The notes under the pieces are model-generated. The model did not search any database. It was not told the origin of the DNA and saw only the letters and a program-made list of their open reading frames with translations. Positions 8,147 to 15,950 of a DNA stretch of 15,986 bases are shown here, in pieces. Made by a program: the position numbers and the translations under genes. The number at the start of each line of letters is the position of its first letter. Position 1 is the stretch's first letter. The stretch is from Acanthaster planci (lineage: Eukaryota; Echinodermata; Asteroidea; Valvatida; Acanthasteridae). The DNA lies in the NCBI RefSeq assembly GCF_001949145.1, contig NW_019091489.1:566883-582868 (forward strand), written 5' to 3'.

Positions 8147-9397
8147 ATGAGCGAATCTTGTGGTAACAGAAAGAGCTCACGTCCAGCATCATGCTCAGGG
8201 AGCAGCAAAGAAGGCGCGGCCGGCGGGGACTTGGAAATGGCGCCAAATTCCAACGCGGCAGCGGCTCGTAGGTCATTCCGTCGATCACTCTGATGATGAA
8301 CATACCCGGCACGGTAAAGTTGGCTTTTAAACTGGATCTAGACGGCGCCTCGGACGATGATAGGACAGTTTATAACAACGTGACGAGAAACCTGGTTTCT
8401 GAAATAACGTAAGTTTACAGGGAAACAAGATCGTAAGTTACCGAGATGCAGACGTATTTCACAATTTTAAGGACAATTGGCTACCCCTCTCGCAGACTAA
8501 AAATATGGTGTACTTTGGTTTGGAAAGGGAAAACGTCGCCAAGAACGTCTAGGGGCTGGCGATGCTAATGCCGCTGCGAACGACGGTAAAGACAAAGCGA
8601 TCGCCGACGCTTTTAAAAACAGATACGCAATTCCACTGGACACGCCGATGTTGACGGATCACGCTCCGTTTTATCCTTCGTGGTTTAAAGAGCCTCTGAC
8701 GTACCAACTAACTTTTAACAGGTACGACAAAGTGGTCAACTCGTCAGATACCGCAGCAGAATACTCCATTTCGGACCTGACCTTGGAATACGAAGTAGTA
8801 ACCAATCGAGACTTGGTGCAAACACTAAAAAATAAAAAAACGATGTATTACCTATTCGACCGAGTGCATTCCTGGAAAAAACAGGTCGTAAACAAGAGTG
8901 TCACGCTATGGAACATCAGCATCGATCTGACGATTAAAAGTCTAAAAGGAATTTTGATCCTGTTTAGAGATCCGGTTATCAAAAACCCGCAAAATTTTTA
9001 TAATCCGCATATCACTAAAACTGTCGTCACGGTCGAAGGGAAACCTAATCAACTTTATTCGCAGGGTCTGTTTGAATATCAACATTGGAATGAAGTTACA
9101 AAGTACTTTGGCGATTCGGATAACGAGTCAGCGAGAGCGGTGGCCAAGGACCTAAACTTAACCGGAGTAGATATGGCCGACTATTTAAAAGACAAATACG
9201 GTCTCTGGCTCGACTTCAGAAGTTCCGACGACAATTCTGCCCACGGATCGGGTAGGCCTCTCGGCGGGGGAGGGGACATTTCTATACAGATGGAACGAAC
9301 GGCCGAAACAGCGGGACCTCTGACGATGTACGTGTTTTTGGTGATGGATTCTCAGTTGACGGTTGAGGAGGGAAACTTTAAGAGTTTGGTTTATTAA
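8147..9397 (+). pseudogene. Probable double-jelly-roll major capsid protein, frameshifted
   Basis: The intact part (ATG-equivalent 8648 to stop 9395-9397, 249 codons) is rich in beta-strand-like alternation and contains FYPSWFKEPLTYQLTFNRYD, a DLTLEYEVV strand and a glycine-rich C-terminal region (GSGRPLGGGGDISIQMER) followed by LTMYVFLVMDSQ. Upstream coding continues in other frames: 8293-8409 (PGTVKLAFKLDLDGASDDD), then 8412-8549 (DADVFHNFKDNWLPLSQTK), then the frame of the main part from about 8552 (GAGDANAAANDGKDKAIADA). A 48-codon Ser/Gly/Ala-rich frame at 8147-8290 may be its disordered N terminus. Breaks therefore lie near 8290, 8410 and 8550. The size, the position directly before a packaging ATPase, and the strand-rich character fit a capsid protein of the adenovirus/polinton lineage. 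I cannot confirm the fold from sequence alone. Confidence 0.5.
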
Positions 9398-9412
9398 AAT
9401 TAACTGAACGAG

Positions 9413-10036
9413 ATGTTTAAAAATCCTCACTGCGCCTTAATCGTGGGTAAGACGGGCAGCGGGAAAACTAACTAGATTTTGAATCTTTTAGAGACTGAAT
9501 ATAAATTCGCGTTTGAAGCTATCGTAATTATCTGTCTGACGCTTTTTAAGTATAAAACTTATCTCGATAGGCCGTGGATATACACCGACGAAGGCGTTTA
9601 CCTGTGTGATTTAGATCGGGAAAGACTAGAATTAAACGAGGCGATCGAACTTTATCAAAAAATATTCGACGGGGTAAATACTTTGTTTATTATCGACGAC
9701 TGCGCGGCCGATCAGTTTATCAAATACCGAAAGAAATCTAAGAGTAGCAATACTTGCGCTCTCAGTAAGATGGCGTTCTCGGGTAGGCACTACCTTCACA
9801 GCTGCTGGCTACTTACCCAAAAGTACAATTCGGTGCTAAAAGACTTCCGAGAGAATACGGCTTGGACCGCTATATTCCACTGTAAAGATCGTAATTCGTT
9901 TGACCAATGTTTGGATGAGAACGACGTTGTACCGGTCGAAAAACGAGATCAAATTAAAAAATATTTACGCGACGTTCAGTTCAGTAAATTGGTGTTAAAT
10001 ACGGAACCGCCCGCAAATTATTTAGTTCAACGCTAG
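9413..10036 (+). pseudogene. Genome-packaging ATPase (HerA/FtsK, A32-like), one premature stop
   Basis: This enzyme type pumps viral DNA into preformed capsids using ATP. ATG 9413 lies 15 nt after the capsid stop. A Walker A motif GKTGSGKT is at residues 12-19. The next codon but one (codon 21, 9473-9475) is TAG, after which the same frame stays open to the stop at 10034-10036, for 207 codons in all. Walker B (LFIIDD) is at about residues 91-96. A polar LLTQ stretch at about 133-136, within SGRHYLHSCWLLTQKYNSV, matches the conserved sensor position of A32-type ATPases. The size is close to that of other small packaging ATPases. Apart from the stop the gene looks undamaged, so the break may be recent or a sequence error. 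If real, it separates the nucleotide-binding loop from the rest. Confidence 0.8.
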
Positions 10037-10271
10037 AAAGCTAGTTATTTATTTGCTTTACTTTGTTGATTAACTAGTTACCCTTTGTTACAGCTGGGCT
10101 GATGTAGCTCGGTTGTAACTAAATTTTATTTGCTTATAACAAAATGATAACCGTGCTACAATACGTACAGCTAGTTGCTCAGCTAGTTATAGCAGCTAAC
10201 TTAACTTACTACACAGTTGAGTACCTACGACTAAAGCATACCTACAACAAAATAAAAACGTATATATTTAA
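10037..10271. promoter_or_regulatory. AT-rich intergenic region with CTAGTTA repeats and promoter-like motif
   Basis: This is the longest gap within the plus-strand arm. CTAGTT occurs at about 10041, 10074, 10171 and 10184, in both perfect (GCTAGTTAT twice) and inverted (TAACTAG) form, so several small hairpins are possible. At its end, AAAAACGTATATATTTAA (10254-10271) touches the ATG at 10272 and matches the motif before minus-strand genes of the left copy. The region may end the capsid/ATPase transcript and start the next. Confidence 0.45.
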
Positions 10272-10784
10272 ATGGACGACATCAAAAGCATTCTCACCGA
10301 TTCAAAAAGCGTAGCGAGCAGCGAAGCTAACAACGAGTCCCACAAAGATAGACTTTGCGCGATAGCCGTGTCAGGCGAATCTAAAAAATACTTCGGCAAA
10401 GAATACTCGATCAAAGAGATCGAAGCCATGTCATCCAAAGATCGAGAAAAGCTTTTTAACCTATACGAAGTTAAGTTTGGCAAAGAGATCGTTAAAACTC
10501 TTGGTAACGCGATTTTAAGTTTGTACTCTCGCATGCTCGGTATAGCTACTCCGGTAGAATTTTTAGGCTTTAACGTCAGCTTAAAATCAGAAGAAGCGCT
10601 GACTAAGGATATAAACGACGACCCGATCATCAGCCAAACCATGGGACACCTACTCACTGAAGTTTGTTACAAGTACGGGGTTTACCTGTCCCCACTTACA
10701 GCAGCGTTGATTACAACAAAACATTTAGAACTCAACAAAAGTTCTGTTATTATAAAAGAGGATGTCAACAGAAACGAGCAATAA
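10272..10784 (+). CDS. Conserved-looking element protein, 170 residues, function unknown
   Basis: An intact frame starts at an ATG placed directly after the promoter-like motif and ends at TAA 10782-10784. The N-terminal part carries a Ser/Ala/Glu linker (KSVASSEANNES) encoded by a copy of the GAGCGnAGCGAGC-type repeat. The rest looks alpha-helical and soluble (EYSIKEIEAMSSKDREKLFN), with a moderately hydrophobic helix (ILSLYSRMLGIATPVEFLGF). I see no catalytic motif or signal peptide. It overlaps the next gene by 23 nt, so the two are probably co-transcribed and expressed in the virion phase. I do not recognise the family. Confidence 0.7.
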   Translation: MDDIKSILTDSKSVASSEANNESHKDRLCAIAVSGESKKYFGKEYSIKEIEAMSSKDREKLFNLYEVKFGKEIVKTLGNAILSLYSRMLGIATPVEFLGFNVSLKSEEALTKDINDDPIISQTMGHLLTEVCYKYGVYLSPLTAALITTKHLELNKSSVIIKEDVNRNEQ

Positions 10785-11166
10785 CGAAGCGAGCGTAGCG
10801 AGCAACCCAAACAACCAAATTCAGACGGTAACTAAAGCCAAAAATCCAAAGCGTGTAGAACAAGGTAAGAAATTGGCCGCGCATAACAAAAAGATGAAGC
10901 AACAGCTCGCCAAGATGAAATTGGCGGGTGAAGAAAACACCGAGGCAAAGCAGCAACCATTATCTAGCTTTACCCAAACGGCCTTTGAAAACAGAAGCTT
11001 GATATTTGGTGGATTGGCTATCTCGGGGGTTGTGATCTACTTAATTTGGAGAAATAAACGAAAAGAAGAACCGAAACAAGAGCCGAGTAAACCAAAGCAA
11101 GAACCGAGTAAACCGAAACAAGAACTGAGCAAACCAAACCAAGAACCAATTTTGGACATGGAATGA
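10762..11166 (+). CDS. Basic single-pass membrane protein with KQEPSKP tail repeats
   Basis: This is an intact 134-codon gene. The N-terminal 80 residues are basic and hydrophilic, including a lysine-rich helix (EQGKKLAAHNKKMKQQLAKM). A single membrane segment lies at residues 80-96 (SLIFGGLAISGVVIYLIW), followed by basic residues RNKRK. The tail is three to four copies of a seven-residue unit KQEPSKP (residues 105-128). The NEASVASN stretch near the start is encoded by the GAGCGnAGCGAGC repeat. A positively charged half facing DNA and a membrane anchor would fit an internal-membrane virion protein, which is inference. It begins inside the preceding gene, indicating translational coupling or leaky scanning. 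Confidence 0.7.
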   Translation: MSTETSNNEASVASNPNNQIQTVTKAKNPKRVEQGKKLAAHNKKMKQQLAKMKLAGEENTEAKQQPLSSFTQTAFENRSLIFGGLAISGVVIYLIWRNKRKEEPKQEPSKPKQEPSKPKQELSKPNQEPILDME

Positions 11167-11176
11167 ATTTAAAAGT

Positions 11177-11191
11177 TCTTTATATATAAAT
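11177..11191 (+). promoter_or_regulatory. TATATATAA motif before the 11192 gene
   Basis: TTTATATATAAAT directly precedes the ATG at 11192, as at other starts in the element. The AAAACG part is missing, so this is the weaker form of the motif. Confidence 0.35.
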
Positions 11192-11446
11192 ATGAGTAAC
11201 GATAAATCAATCGACGTAAACGGAATCGCCAATAATGTTTACCACGGTGCAGTCGTTTCGGGACTATCGCTCGGTTACGCCATGCTATCGAGCAAGCTGT
11301 TTAAAATCAAACCGCCGGACCTAAATAAATTATCCGCCGAAGACGCGTTGAAATTGACCGAGCTGTCTAGCGGTGCCCTGTTCACCCAAGGTTGGCTAGT
11401 GTCACAAGGTATCCTGCCCGCGAGTTTTCCTATGAGTAGCAGTTAA
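11192..11446 (+). CDS. Small hydrophobic protein, 84 residues, probable virion membrane protein
   Basis: This is an intact gene between the KQEPSKP membrane protein and the broken coiled-coil/membrane gene. It has two moderately hydrophobic stretches: GAVVSGLSLGYAMLSSKLF at about residues 19-37, and LFTQGWLVSQGILPASF near the C terminus. A polar loop (PPDLNKLSAEDALKLTELS) lies between them. This is compatible with two membrane-associated helices in a hairpin. There is no signal peptide with a cleavage site and no catalytic motif. Small multi-copy membrane proteins are common in DNA viruses with an internal membrane. The family is not recognised by name. Confidence 0.65.
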   Translation: MSNDKSIDVNGIANNVYHGAVVSGLSLGYAMLSSKLFKIKPPDLNKLSAEDALKLTELSSGALFTQGWLVSQGILPASFPMSSS

Positions 11447-11473
11447 GTTTTCTTATTTTAAAGTTAAAGTGAA

Positions 11474-12667
11474 ATGGCTGAAGGTGGATTTGATCCAGAG
11501 GAAATACCTCTCTTAGAAAATCAATAAAGCGAGCAAAGCGAGCGCGACCAAGATTTTGTTGAGAATGATCGACAAGAAACGTCCTTTATAGAAGGTGCAA
11601 ATGAACCTGGATGGGACGATACCAACACTTCATTACATGAACTAAAAGTAGGAATAGAACCGATAGAAAGAAACTTTTACCGATATTTTAAACTCGCCGG
11701 AAGAAAAGATGTACCATCAGTACTTCACTATGAAAGGTTTGATTACCGCAAAGGCAAAGGTTTATTTTACAAACGTGAAGGTGAATACGGTGATGTGCTA
11801 TTAACCGACAAAAGAAACCCAGATGTAGTTGTCGGTCTTGACACAATCATCAAAAACGCCAAAGCTGCTGGATACACCGGAAGGGGTGAAGACACCATGT
11901 CAGCGCAAGATTTTATGAGATTCAAATTGGGATTTGGCAATTACGGAAGATCGGTGCAAAAAGCTGAATCAAAGTTAAAATCCATTCAACCCGAGAGAAT
12001 TACAATGGAAGAGCTACCCCAAATATCAGACCAAGTCAGTGACATCGTAGAAGAGCTCACACAAGATACAAACGTTCAAACAGAAGGATTAAACTATAGA
12101 GAGCTCTTAGGATTAGACAAACAATTGCGAACGATTAGAGGACAGATACGATTAAACGAAGCTAAAATTACAGAAATTCAAGAAGAAATAAGTAGTCTCG
12201 AGACTTCTGAAGATTTGGGTCGTTAAAGATTTAATTAATTACGCTTTACATTCGGATGACACCTTGGGTGATACGATTCGAACGATATTTAGAGAACAAG
12301 GCGTCACGATCGCAAGCATTTTAACGGCTTTTAGTTTAGCGGTAAGTACCATCGTTGGTAGCATCGTGGCTAGCGTCAGAGCTGTTAGAGCGAGCGGAGC
12401 GAGCACGCCTGAATCGACACCAACGCCGGCTCCTCCTTCCAAACCTGAAATACCGATTGGATCAAACGTCAACTGTGGAACCTGGCTAACGTATTGAAGA
12501 AACTCGGGTTGAAAGCTTTAGGCGCTTTGCCCGGGTTCATAGGTAGCATTTTGAGTTGGATTTTTAACGTGGCGAGTAACGCGGTCGGGTGGGTGGCAGA
12601 GCACGTGTGGACTCTGCTCGTAGGCTTGGGTGTTTTGATTTTGACGTACGTGCAAAAGAATGGGTAA
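11474..12667 (+). pseudogene. Coiled-coil protein with C-terminal membrane segments, broken three times
   Basis: ATG 11474 opens a frame with an in-frame TAA at codon 18 (11525-11527), exactly at the edge of a GAGCGnAGCGAGC repeat. The same frame then continues to the stop at 12224-12226. This part includes a globular region (GKGLFYKREGEYGDVLLTD) and a C-terminal coiled coil (LNEAKITEIQEEISSLET). A second frame runs to 12497 and carries TLFREQ-like polar residues followed by a hydrophobic segment (TIASILTAFSLAVSTIVGSI) and a Ser/Pro/Thr linker. A third frame runs to the stop at 12665-12667 and has amphipathic/hydrophobic helices (LGALPGFIGSILSWIF and WTLLVGLGVLILTYV). The three stretches abut, so I read one long gene. 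It may anchor to or disrupt membranes; this is inference. Confidence 0.55.
12388..12404 (+). repeat. GAGCGnAGCGAGC dispersed repeat (example copy)
   Basis: GAGCGAGCGGAGCGAGC here encodes RASGAS in the linker after the membrane segment. Related copies lie at 382-396, 10308-10329, 10785-10804, 11527-11546, and several within 12905-13010. Confidence 0.6.
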
Positions 12668-12685
12668 AAAGGCAAAAAAATAAAC

Positions 12686-12738
12686 GCTTGTTTTCCAGAT
12701 ACAAAAATTTCTAGGGTTTTTGTATCTGGAGAACAAGC
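12686..12738. terminator. Long hairpin between the converging gene arms
   Basis: Two 22-nt arms (12686-12707 and 12717-12738) are complementary except for one T:G wobble, with a 9-nt loop. On the plus strand it is followed by a run of ten Ts (12739-12748). On the minus strand it is followed by a T-rich run (complement of 12674-12680). It starts 19 nt after the stop of the plus-strand gene and ends 28 nt before the stop of the minus-strand gene. It could act as a two-way transcript-end signal. Confidence 0.75.
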
Positions 12739-12765
12739 TTTTTTTTTTGCCCTAATTCAAACCGT

Positions 12766-14155
12766 TTATGTGAAAACCTTATATAACGTAAAACCGATTA
12801 AATCAACGGCAACGGCTCCGATGGTTAATGGTTTTTCTTCGTTGTGTATGTCGAGCGGTTTAGAAGGAATATCTTCGAAAATGGTCGGTTCTTGTTTTGC
12901 TTCGGTAATGCTCGTTGCTTCGCTCGGTAGTACTCGCTTCGCTCGTTGCTCCCTCTGGTCGCTTTCGCTCGTTCGCTTCTGTTCTTGTTTTGCTCGCTTC
13001 GCTTCCTCTGCAAAACTGTCTTCAGCCACCGGTTTTAAGTTTAGACCTTGCACGGAGCCAGTCTGCATGTCTGCTGTCGCGATTTGTAAGTTATTGTTAT
13101 AACCCTCAAACGTACCGATGCGTAAGTCCATGTCCGAGGGCACCAGGTACAGCCCGGGGCCTATTACGTAATCCAACGGCGTTTTAGCTTTCTGTAACGA
13201 ATCTTGAAAATGTTTGATCGACTGTCCGAGATCGGGGGCCGAATTAATTAATGAATCTATATTGTCTTTAAATAGCCGTTGCGCGTCTAATCCGGTGCCG
13301 TAGGCTAAACCGCTTGACATGGCCTCTGCCTGCGCCCCGAGCAAAGCGTAGACATAAGCTCGAATTGATTCGTTTACCTTGCTAATTCCCACGTCCGTCA
13401 ACCGAGACTCTTTAGGAACAAAATCGCACCATCCGGTAACGACTTTTGGGTCTTGTACGATGTAATCTACTACATATTCTACCGTGTCACCAGAGTCAAC
13501 TTTAGGATAACCGAGGCCCATGACTTTATGCGATGAAGAAAGGTGAGGCATTCCACCAATGATCCCAATATCTGAATAATATTTGGCCCAGTCTACATCC
13601 TTCGTACCGCGTCCAGGTCTTGGTTATATTCTTTTCCTGGAACGGGTAACCACTGTCTGACACCCGTATTTAACCAACGGGCTCGGTCGAAATAACAAGC
13701 GGTGCCAAGGCCATTTGAAAGAGGATCAACGGTTTGCCTCAAGTTCATCGTCTTTTGGTCTACTCCATATAAACGACTCGTGTCGGTAAACTTCTGATGG
13801 TCGTAATTATTTTGTAACGCGTGAAATTCGTCGTCGCTAGGAATGGGCATCACGCAGTCGTAAAATATTTTCGTACGGTGTAATACATGCGAAAGTTCAT
13901 CAAAGCCGAGACGTACGGATTGCAGCTAGGCAACAAGTCAGAACCCACACCGCAGGCCTTCGTCGCGCAATGGATCGCAAAATTAAATTGGTTTTGATAA
14001 AACACCATCTGGTCTTCTTGCCAGCGTTTGACCGCATCTTTAGTTTTATTTGTAATTTTAGGTAATTTATACGCCTGCGTTAAATTTGGAAACTTGGCTG
14101 TAAAGGAATTGTCTTTGTTTACTACGATATTTAGACTACTAAAATTGCCTCCCAT
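12766..14155 (-). pseudogene. Myristoylation-type large virion protein (right copy), two frameshifts
   Basis: The start at 14155 reads MGGNFSS, with Gly2 and Ser6 fitting N-myristoylation, as in the left copy. The first frame runs to 13850. The second (13853-13593, GLGTACYFDRARWLNTGV) takes over at an A/T-rich run near 13868. The third takes over near 13605, stays open through 13551 and ends at 12766. Intact length would be about 460 residues. The third part has YVVDYIVQDPKVVTGWCDF, AYVYALLGAQAEAMSSGLAY and IGPGLYLVPSDMDLRIGTFE. A charged Lys/Glu/Gln region follows, encoded by several GAGCGAAGC-type repeats, and then a C-terminal hydrophobic segment (TIGAVAVDLIGFTLYKVF). A lipid-modified N terminus and a hydrophobic C terminus suggest a membrane-bound virion component. 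Function is not established. Confidence 0.6.
12905..13010 (-). repeat. Cluster of GAGCGAAGC repeats inside the large virion gene
   Basis: The minus strand reads repeated GAGCGAAGCGAG-like units, for example around 12907-12945 and 12985-13010. They encode an Arg/Lys/Glu/Ala-rich stretch just before the C-terminal segment. This is the densest group of the dispersed repeat in the window. Confidence 0.55.
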
Positions 14156-14171
14156 TTATTTTAAAAGAATT

Positions 14172-14551
14172 TTAAAAAGGAGGTGCCGTCGGTATACTCG
14201 CTTCTCGATAAGCGGGTGGAGATTCTGGTAATTTGGGAGAGTCTGGTAATTTGGGAGATTCCTGATACTTAACCGACTTTGTAAAANAACGGGTCCGGTA
14301 ACGACACCCAAAATGGCGGGAATGCCGACGGCTGCCGAAGACGCGCCCAGGGCTTCCACGCCGTACTCCACGTATCCGAGCGCGGTTAAAAGTCGTTTGA
14401 TCTTTTTGTAGCAAGCTTCCCTCGCGTCGCGTTCTCTTTGGATTTGGGATTTAATTTCTTCGATCTTTCTTAGCCTGTAAACCTTTGTTTCCGCTTGATC
14501 AGCCGAGTTTAAAGTCAACTCCGAGTGTTTACTTAAATCCGGGTATATCAT
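14172..14551 (-). pseudogene. Coiled-coil/hydrophobic protein with PPxY motif (right copy), internal gap
   Basis: The first part from ATG 14551 nearly repeats the left-copy gene: KIEEIKSQIQRERDAREA, then AVGIPAILGVVTGPV. At 14287 there is an undetermined base (n). On the far side the sequence resumes with the C-terminal tail in another frame (SPKLPDSPKLPESPPAY, then a stop at 14174-14172). About 360 nt present in the left copy (274-634) are missing here, so n probably marks a collapsed assembly gap or a deletion. The tail carries PPAY (14219-14208), equivalent to PPTY in the left copy, and a duplicated SPKLP unit. The gene sits between the fibre-like gene and the myristoylation-type gene, as in the left copy. 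Its role is likely in the virion interior, by layout only. Confidence 0.55.
14287..14287. other. Ambiguous base marking a probable assembly gap or deletion
   Basis: The only n in the window falls exactly where the right copy lacks about 360 nt compared with the left copy. Confidence 0.7.
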
Positions 14552-14570
14552 CTTTTATAATTAAGATTTT

Positions 14571-15946
14571 TTAAACGATATTCACCTCAAGCAAAATTCC
14601 ATCTCCTTTACCGCTTACTAACCTACCCAGGTCGTTTTTTAAAGAAAAGGTGAGTTCGTCTATGTTCCGATCTATAAGCCTTTTACAGGTGGGGTTGACC
14701 TCTAAATTGCAAAGATCCGTGTCTCTGGTGCTGAGTACCGTTGAAGACTTCCCATCATAGAAATTATAATCTGGGTCGAGCTGCTCGCAGTGTATAAACA
14801 GATATTTGATACTATCAATGTCGTATTTGCCTTTGTATACAACTAGGCTTTGTAGTTCGTCTTGGGGCAGGCCGAGCAATTGACCCACGCGTTCGTTTAG
14901 TTTTAGTTTTAAAAAAGGATCAAAAATTAACAGGGTCACTACTTGAGACTCTTCGTAAACTTTAAAAATAACACCCGGGATGGCGTTTAAAATTGACTCA
15001 AACCAATCGATTCCGTAATATCCGGGTTCAAGGGTGATACTTATACTAGAAGACCCAGATACACTTACTGGCTCAAACGCTTTATTGGCATAAAGTCATC
15101 CAAACTCAAGACTCGATTGGACCGGTTTCACGGTAGAAGTCACAGTATCCCAAACAAACGCCTGTTTTTCTCCGGTTGGCCCCGGTGGTCCATCTGTGAG
15201 ATAATTTCCGTAGTCTAATGAATCAATAATTTGTCTGACCGCGTGATAAATAGACCATATTGTTTCTTGAAAATAATGCGCGACAGTAAAACTTAGTTCT
15301 ACATTAACAACATCTCTTATACTACTAAAATCCATATAAAAGATATTAGAATAAGAACCTCTAGTAATGTCTGAGAGCACTCTTTCCAATCTACTGTTAA
15401 ATCTAACTAAATTAAAACCAGTTCCAAAAATACTAGGATTTAATGGATAATTAGAATACCCATCATCAAAATAATCATAAAGATAATAACTAGAATAACC
15501 AGAAAATTCCAAACCTAATGCGCCCGCTATAGATATCGTGTGTGATTTATAGACTTTTATTCGTCTAATGTTGTAATCCCAATTTTCGATATATTTATGT
15601 ACGTTGCTTAAAAAATTTTAGTAGCGTGGTAAAATCCCCAAAAAACATCTAGTAAGCGCAAAGTCGGTTCTTCAATCTCGTATCTTTCACCTGTATATAG
15701 ATCGCTGTATTTCTGCACAAAGTCCCAATTAACTAACCCATCATCACCGGGTTCGTTAGGTAAGAACTCCCTCAACTCCCACTCGATCTCTGTCTCCCTC
15801 GTAATGTTTAAAAACTTTTTTTCAAGCTGAATATTTTTGACGCAGATACGTTTGGTCCCTTCTTCATTTTTGATCTCGTTTTTAAGTTTAAATGTCTGCG
15901 GATTTTTAGTCAAGTGAAATGTGTGGGTCTCAATATCTTTCTCCAT
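14571..15946 (-). pseudogene. Modular fibre/penton-like structural protein (right copy), one frameshift and one stop
   Basis: ATG 15946 opens a frame (ETHTFHLTKNPQTFKLKNE) that ends at 15608-15610 in a run of six As. In another frame coding continues without a start codon through 15600-15098 to an in-frame TGA (15098-15096), after which the same frame runs on to the stop at 14571. The gene would be about 455-460 residues. Parts in order: an N-terminal domain shared with the left copy; a unique tyrosine-rich middle (FSGYSSYYLYDYFDDGYS); a short collagen-like GPPGPTG (15191-15171); and a C-terminal domain shared with the left copy (GYYGIDWFESILNAIPG, FIHCEQLDPD, GILLEVNIV). The C-terminal layout resembles a structural protein of Maverick-like elements whose role is unsettled. 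A capsid-vertex or attachment protein is my best guess. Another gene of the same type ends 4 nt upstream. Confidence 0.55.
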
Positions 15947-15950
15947 TTTA

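Noticed and set aside
9473-11527. Possible alternative genetic code, with TAG/TAA read as glutamine in the ATPase and the 11474 gene
   Set aside because: TAA, TAG and TGA all also end intact genes at sensible places, TGA interrupts other genes, and many genes have frameshifts, so decay explains the stops better.
12770-13187. Plus-strand frames opposite the large virion protein
   Set aside because: They are complements of the GAGCGAAGC-rich coding region on the minus strand, which has homology support.
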